Of a DNA stretch of 64,000 bases, positions 60,425 to 64,000 are shown piece by piece; position 1 is the first letter of the stretch, and each line of letters opens with the position of its first letter. This stretch comes from Zantedeschia hybrid cultivar (Eukaryota; Streptophyta; Magnoliopsida; Alismatales; Araceae): assembly GCA_030544215.1 (NCBI GenBank), contig JARZZO010000011.1:18120501-18184500 (forward strand). The letters run 5' to 3'. The position numbers were made by a program, and so were the translations under genes. The notes below the pieces were generated by a model. The model did not search any database. It was given only the letters and a program-made list of their open reading frames with translations, and was not told the origin of the DNA.

Positions 60425-61517
60425 TGTAAGATAACTCAGTTTATTGTCATGCCTCGCACTGCAGCAATTATTACTCTTTCTCCAGGCCTAAAAATTCGCT
60501 TGACGTTTGTGCCCAAAAACATGGGCTGGATTTTGGCCCATGTAAGGACGGCCGAGAGGTGATGGATATGCGGGCCCATCGTGGGCAAAGTTAACCATGA
60601 GTCAACCACAGATAACTTAAGAGTAAGAACACTAGTCAAGTTTAAAGACATAAAAAACATGCATCCATTGAAAATGCTTCGGATATGCATTCCAATAGAC
60701 AATAGTCATACTCTCTTGTCTTTGAAGTGTTTTCTACTGAGTGCAAACGAGTTCAGTCAAGTCAGTCGAGTCGAGTTCTATCATGTTCAAACTTGATTCG
60801 ACGAATTTTAATCAAGTTCGTGACGATTGTTCAAGTTTGCCTTGTTTAAGCAAGTTTAAGTTGGTATCGAGTAGCTCACAAACTCATTGAATATTCTATG
60901 ATACATTTATTTTAAATTTTTTGAAAAATTAAATTTATAAACTCAGGTTAAATTATGGTGAATGCCAAATTATTTGCGCCCCTAGTTATTTGATAGAAAA
61001 CTCTATAAGATATTAAATAAAACATTTAATTAAGTGTATTTATAAACAAAATAATTAAATGGGCACTTAGTGAGTACTTAAAGAAACTCTCGACAAGTAT
61101 TAAAACGAACTCTTAACAAGTACTTAGACAAATTTGTTCATGAATATAATTAAGTTGAGATCACTTATGTTCAAGCTTGACTCATTTTATAAATCGAGTT
61201 TAAATTTATGTTTAAACAAATGAACCAAGTCAAAGTATTATTGAGCAATCTTAGGACCGTTCATCGAATGTATTGATTTGTTTGCAACCGTAATGCCCTA
61301 TATTTGTTTGACTTATATGTTGTGAAGCAGTTGACTTTGCTGTGTAATAGAGAAGCTCTCTACTATAACGCCCGTAGGTCCATTGTTTAGAGCATTGCTG
61401 GTTTTAATGTAACGTCTGTCGTTATGTAAACCATGTTTGGAGATATCTACTAGACTACTTTCAGGATAACTGTAGCCTGTAGGGCTATAACACGGAGACC
61501 AACCACAGCCTCTAGGG
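60425..61517. other. Intergenic with a possible hAT-like repeat
   Basis: 60745-61235 contains gagtcgagttc, aagtttaag and, near its end, aagcttgactcattttat and aaatcgagttt words typical of non-coding plant hAT-type repeats. Ends not defined. No gene. Confidence 0.35.
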
Positions 61518-61785
61518 TAATGCTGGTTGCTGCACTGAGTCAAGTGCAGTAGTTTAATAAAAAAATTTATTTTTAAAATTTTATTTTAGTTGGACCTCGA
61601 GGTGTTATATATGTTTGTACAGGTTAATGGACGATTGGAAAAAAATCTGAAAAATCAAAACCAAGTCCCAATGTACAGTAAAAAATGTGGACATGTAGAA
61701 CACCTCAGGGCCTACCTTAAAAAATTCAAAAAATATTTTTCTTTATTAACCCACTGACCCTCAGTGCAGCACTGCAGCATGCCGG
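61518..61785. mobile_element. Foldback element, arms about 115 bp
   Basis: Left arm: tgctgcactgag, agtttaataaa, ttggacctcgaggtgtt, atgtttgtaca. Reverse-complemented right arm: tgctgcactgag, gggttaataaa, taggccctgaggtgtt, catgtccaca. The order tgc-rich end, tttaata, a-rich stretch, gacct/ggccct then gt-rich core resembles 59558-59943, so the two may be one family. Confidence 0.65.
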
Positions 61786-63581
61786 ACTCTTCTTTCTAAT
61801 ATAAACTCTAGTCATTACAACTTGCATGTATTTTTGGAGTAAGCATTTTCTATACATAATTAAACAGCGAGTCACAGTAGCTCCCATTTTTGTTAATCTA
61901 TGGTGGCTATGAATTTTAAAAAGTCCGTTGATAATTAATCCCTATTTTTCGCTCTGGAAAAGGGAAAAAGGAGCAGGAATATTTTCCATTAGTTTAACAT
62001 TTTCCACAAAGTGCAGGAACAAAGGAGAGAAAAAAGTTTCATGGGAGGTGAATCACGTTTGTTAGGCGCTCCTTTCAACCACTTAATTGAAAGGTAAACT
62101 CTTTTGTTTACTAAGATTATGTGATCAAGATGAATCATCAGCAAAATTATTGAAACAAGCAAATCGGCTCCTTTAAATGAGTACTATGAAAGCTAACAAC
62201 AACATTGATGTTGGTTCTTATTTTTGTTGGTCTTTTGCCAATGAGTGCATGTTTTTTTTGGTGACTAAAATTGTGATCTGACTTCATCTCCTCTTCCTTT
62301 CTTTCTCTAAATCTCTCTTTTCCCTTCAATCCCCCTCCTCTATATTCCTCTAACATCAATTTTAATATTAATATTACAGAATTTAAAAATGTCAACTTTA
62401 AAACTAAATATTATATCAAAGTTACTGCTCCAACCCAATAGGACATTAACTAGTGGACATCAATCCAACCGTGGTTGTTAACGTGCTAAGTAAGGACCAA
62501 TCCTGAGAAAGTTTGGGTCCAGCCCAAATCTGTTGTTCGTGCTTGGCCGCGGCCCGAATCTACCATAGGCCCACTTAAGTGTACCTGGTCCGACCAGCAA
62601 GAACCCTGGGCCTAACTCAGAGCCCGTGCTTGTCAAACAATTTGTACATTTTTTTTGAAAATGTACTAATTATGAGTATGCATAACACGCATAAAAGAGG
62701 ACTCAATTTGCATAACATGCACAAAAATAAGACTCGATTGAGCCCCATTTACCAGTCATAAAAAACATGATTTTGATCAAATAATTAATAGATCTATATC
62801 AATTATTTGCAACTCATTTCTTATATTTATTTCAACTTTAATTCACATTATTTCTCCAGTAACCTTTGAATACATTAATATCTACTAAATTACATTTTCC
62901 TTCCATGAACATTTTTCGTTGTCCAACATTCAAATTTATCTAATACTCTTCTACTGTCTAACCTGCAAGTGACCCTTCTTTTTCTCATCATCCGTTGCCC
63001 CGGTCATTATTGTATTATGCTATGGTTGTTGTGGCTGGCAATGATTTCCATCAGCAAAAATTTTAAGAAATTTTAACGTTTGTACTTTTAAAATATTTTC
63101 TGATTATACATACACTATTATAAACATCATTTTCTATCTGTAAACTTCACTAAAACAGTGCAATTATACTCGTTTAGTCAGAAGATCATAAGTTGAAGAT
63201 GGATACTTATACAGACTTGATGAAAGACATCAATAAGTGTAAAATACCTGAATTATCTTCCATGGTCACATGCTTCTTTGGTTTGACAACAGTCAGATGT
63301 CCGGACCTCAAAATAACTAACCCAGGGTTGAATTATCTAAGTACATGATTATTAACTCAAGAGTCAAGAGAACAGAGATGGCAATGGAGATATATGTACA
63401 GCATTATGTTGGATCTAAGGGTATTGGGAACAATGCGTTGTTGATAGGAGTGTGGGCAGAACTAGGAAAGATTTTAAGAGTGCACTATACACCTCCTTTA
63501 CAACACTAGGAACTCGATTGCTTGCACCAATGAAGAGATCGTAAGCTTACTATACACTTCCTCTACAAGATCTATCAGCGA
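61786..63581. other. Intergenic, nothing recognised
   Basis: AT-rich; frames at 62147-62395 and 62579-62761 have no motif. Confidence 0.4.
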
Positions 63582-63877
63582 ACCCGCACCTTGGTGTGGT
63601 GGTTTCACCCTCCCCGCTCCAGGCGGGGAGGTCGCGAGATCGATTCTGCCCTGCGGTTGGATGGGCGGGAGTCATCTTGCAAAATTTTCACTCAATGGGT
63701 GGTCTTCTCGCCCCGTTCGGCGGCCTTCTCGCGCCTTGTTGCACGATTTATCTCACTTCGAGTGCGCTTCCTACCTCTTTAAGGTTTAAATCGATTTGAC
63801 TTTGAACCGTTCGAACCCTCCTCCTCTGGAGTTTGGACCTTCGCCCAGTACCACTGGGCTACTGTTTAAAAAAAAAA
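63582..63877 (+). mobile_element. tRNA-derived SINE, copy 2
   Basis: cttggtgtggtggtttcacc at 63590-63609 is box A-like, ggtcgcgagatcgattctg at about 63631-63649 is box B-like. The tail ccagtaccactgggctact plus an A run ends at 63877. Shared with copy 1: gggaggtcgcga/gggaggttgcga, gggcgggagtc/gggcggaggtc, the actgggctact/actgaactact end. Flanks tctatcagcgaa and tctatcaacaag suggest an imperfect target duplication. Confidence 0.75.
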
Positions 63878-64000
63878 CTTCTATCAACAAGATATCCATC
63901 AATGCTTTCCAACTTTCAAAGTTAGAAGCCAGAAGAGTTTTTTATGATGGAAAAGCATATCTTGTTTCTTGTAACTAAACATTAAACTTTTATGCACCTT
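63878..64000. other. Intergenic to window end
   Basis: Nothing recognised. Confidence 0.4.

Overview
The window looks like nuclear DNA of a flowering plant, probably a monocot. The only intact protein gene recognised is GC-rich with strongly GC-biased third codon positions, while the DNA around it is AT-rich and packed with plant-type transposable elements: Ty1/copia and Ty3/gypsy LTR retrotransposons, Tourist-like and hAT-like elements, foldback elements, SINEs and LINE remnants. The species cannot be named from the sequence.

Layout. 1-1514: a minus-strand LTR (called LTR-B here), cut by the window edge, sits inside a plus-strand LTR of a second family (LTR-A). 1519-25400: degenerate repeats, gypsy-type LTR remnants, three Tourist-like MITEs of 292-297 bp, a pair of related non-autonomous elements, two decayed LINE-type RNase H fragments, a hAT-like element with imperfect 8-bp target duplications, and a 0.4 kb foldback element. 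25626-27539 (minus): a four-exon cinnamoyl-CoA reductase gene with a TATA box, two MYB-type AC elements upstream and a polyadenylation signal. 28684-34911: a gypsy LTR interrupted by a solo LTR-A (5-bp target duplication TAATG), a TRIM-like element, another gypsy-type LTR and a LINE 3' end. 36120-36673: a hAT-like element.

38660-55307 is the main structure: a 16.6 kb minus-strand Ty1/copia element with two 477-bp LTRs, a 5-bp target duplication ATAGG, an initiator-Met primer-binding site, an unusual first ORF with tandem repeats, and a decayed gag-pol. Inside its RNase H coding region sits a second element (40257-48850) carrying LTR-A ends and about 6 kb of non-coding interior, i.e. LARD-like. 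A deletion at 40256/40257 removed the far end of the inner 3' LTR together with part of the host pol; the last 20 codons of the host pol survive at 40195-40257.

55308-64000: AT-rich DNA with two copies of one tRNA-derived SINE family, two related foldback elements and a third inverted-repeat element.

The cinnamoyl-CoA reductase gene is the only likely functional host gene: it commits feruloyl- and coumaroyl-CoA to monolignols, and its AC elements fit lignin-type MYB control. Everything else is transposon biology, mostly defective copies. All alignments and difference counts were made by eye.
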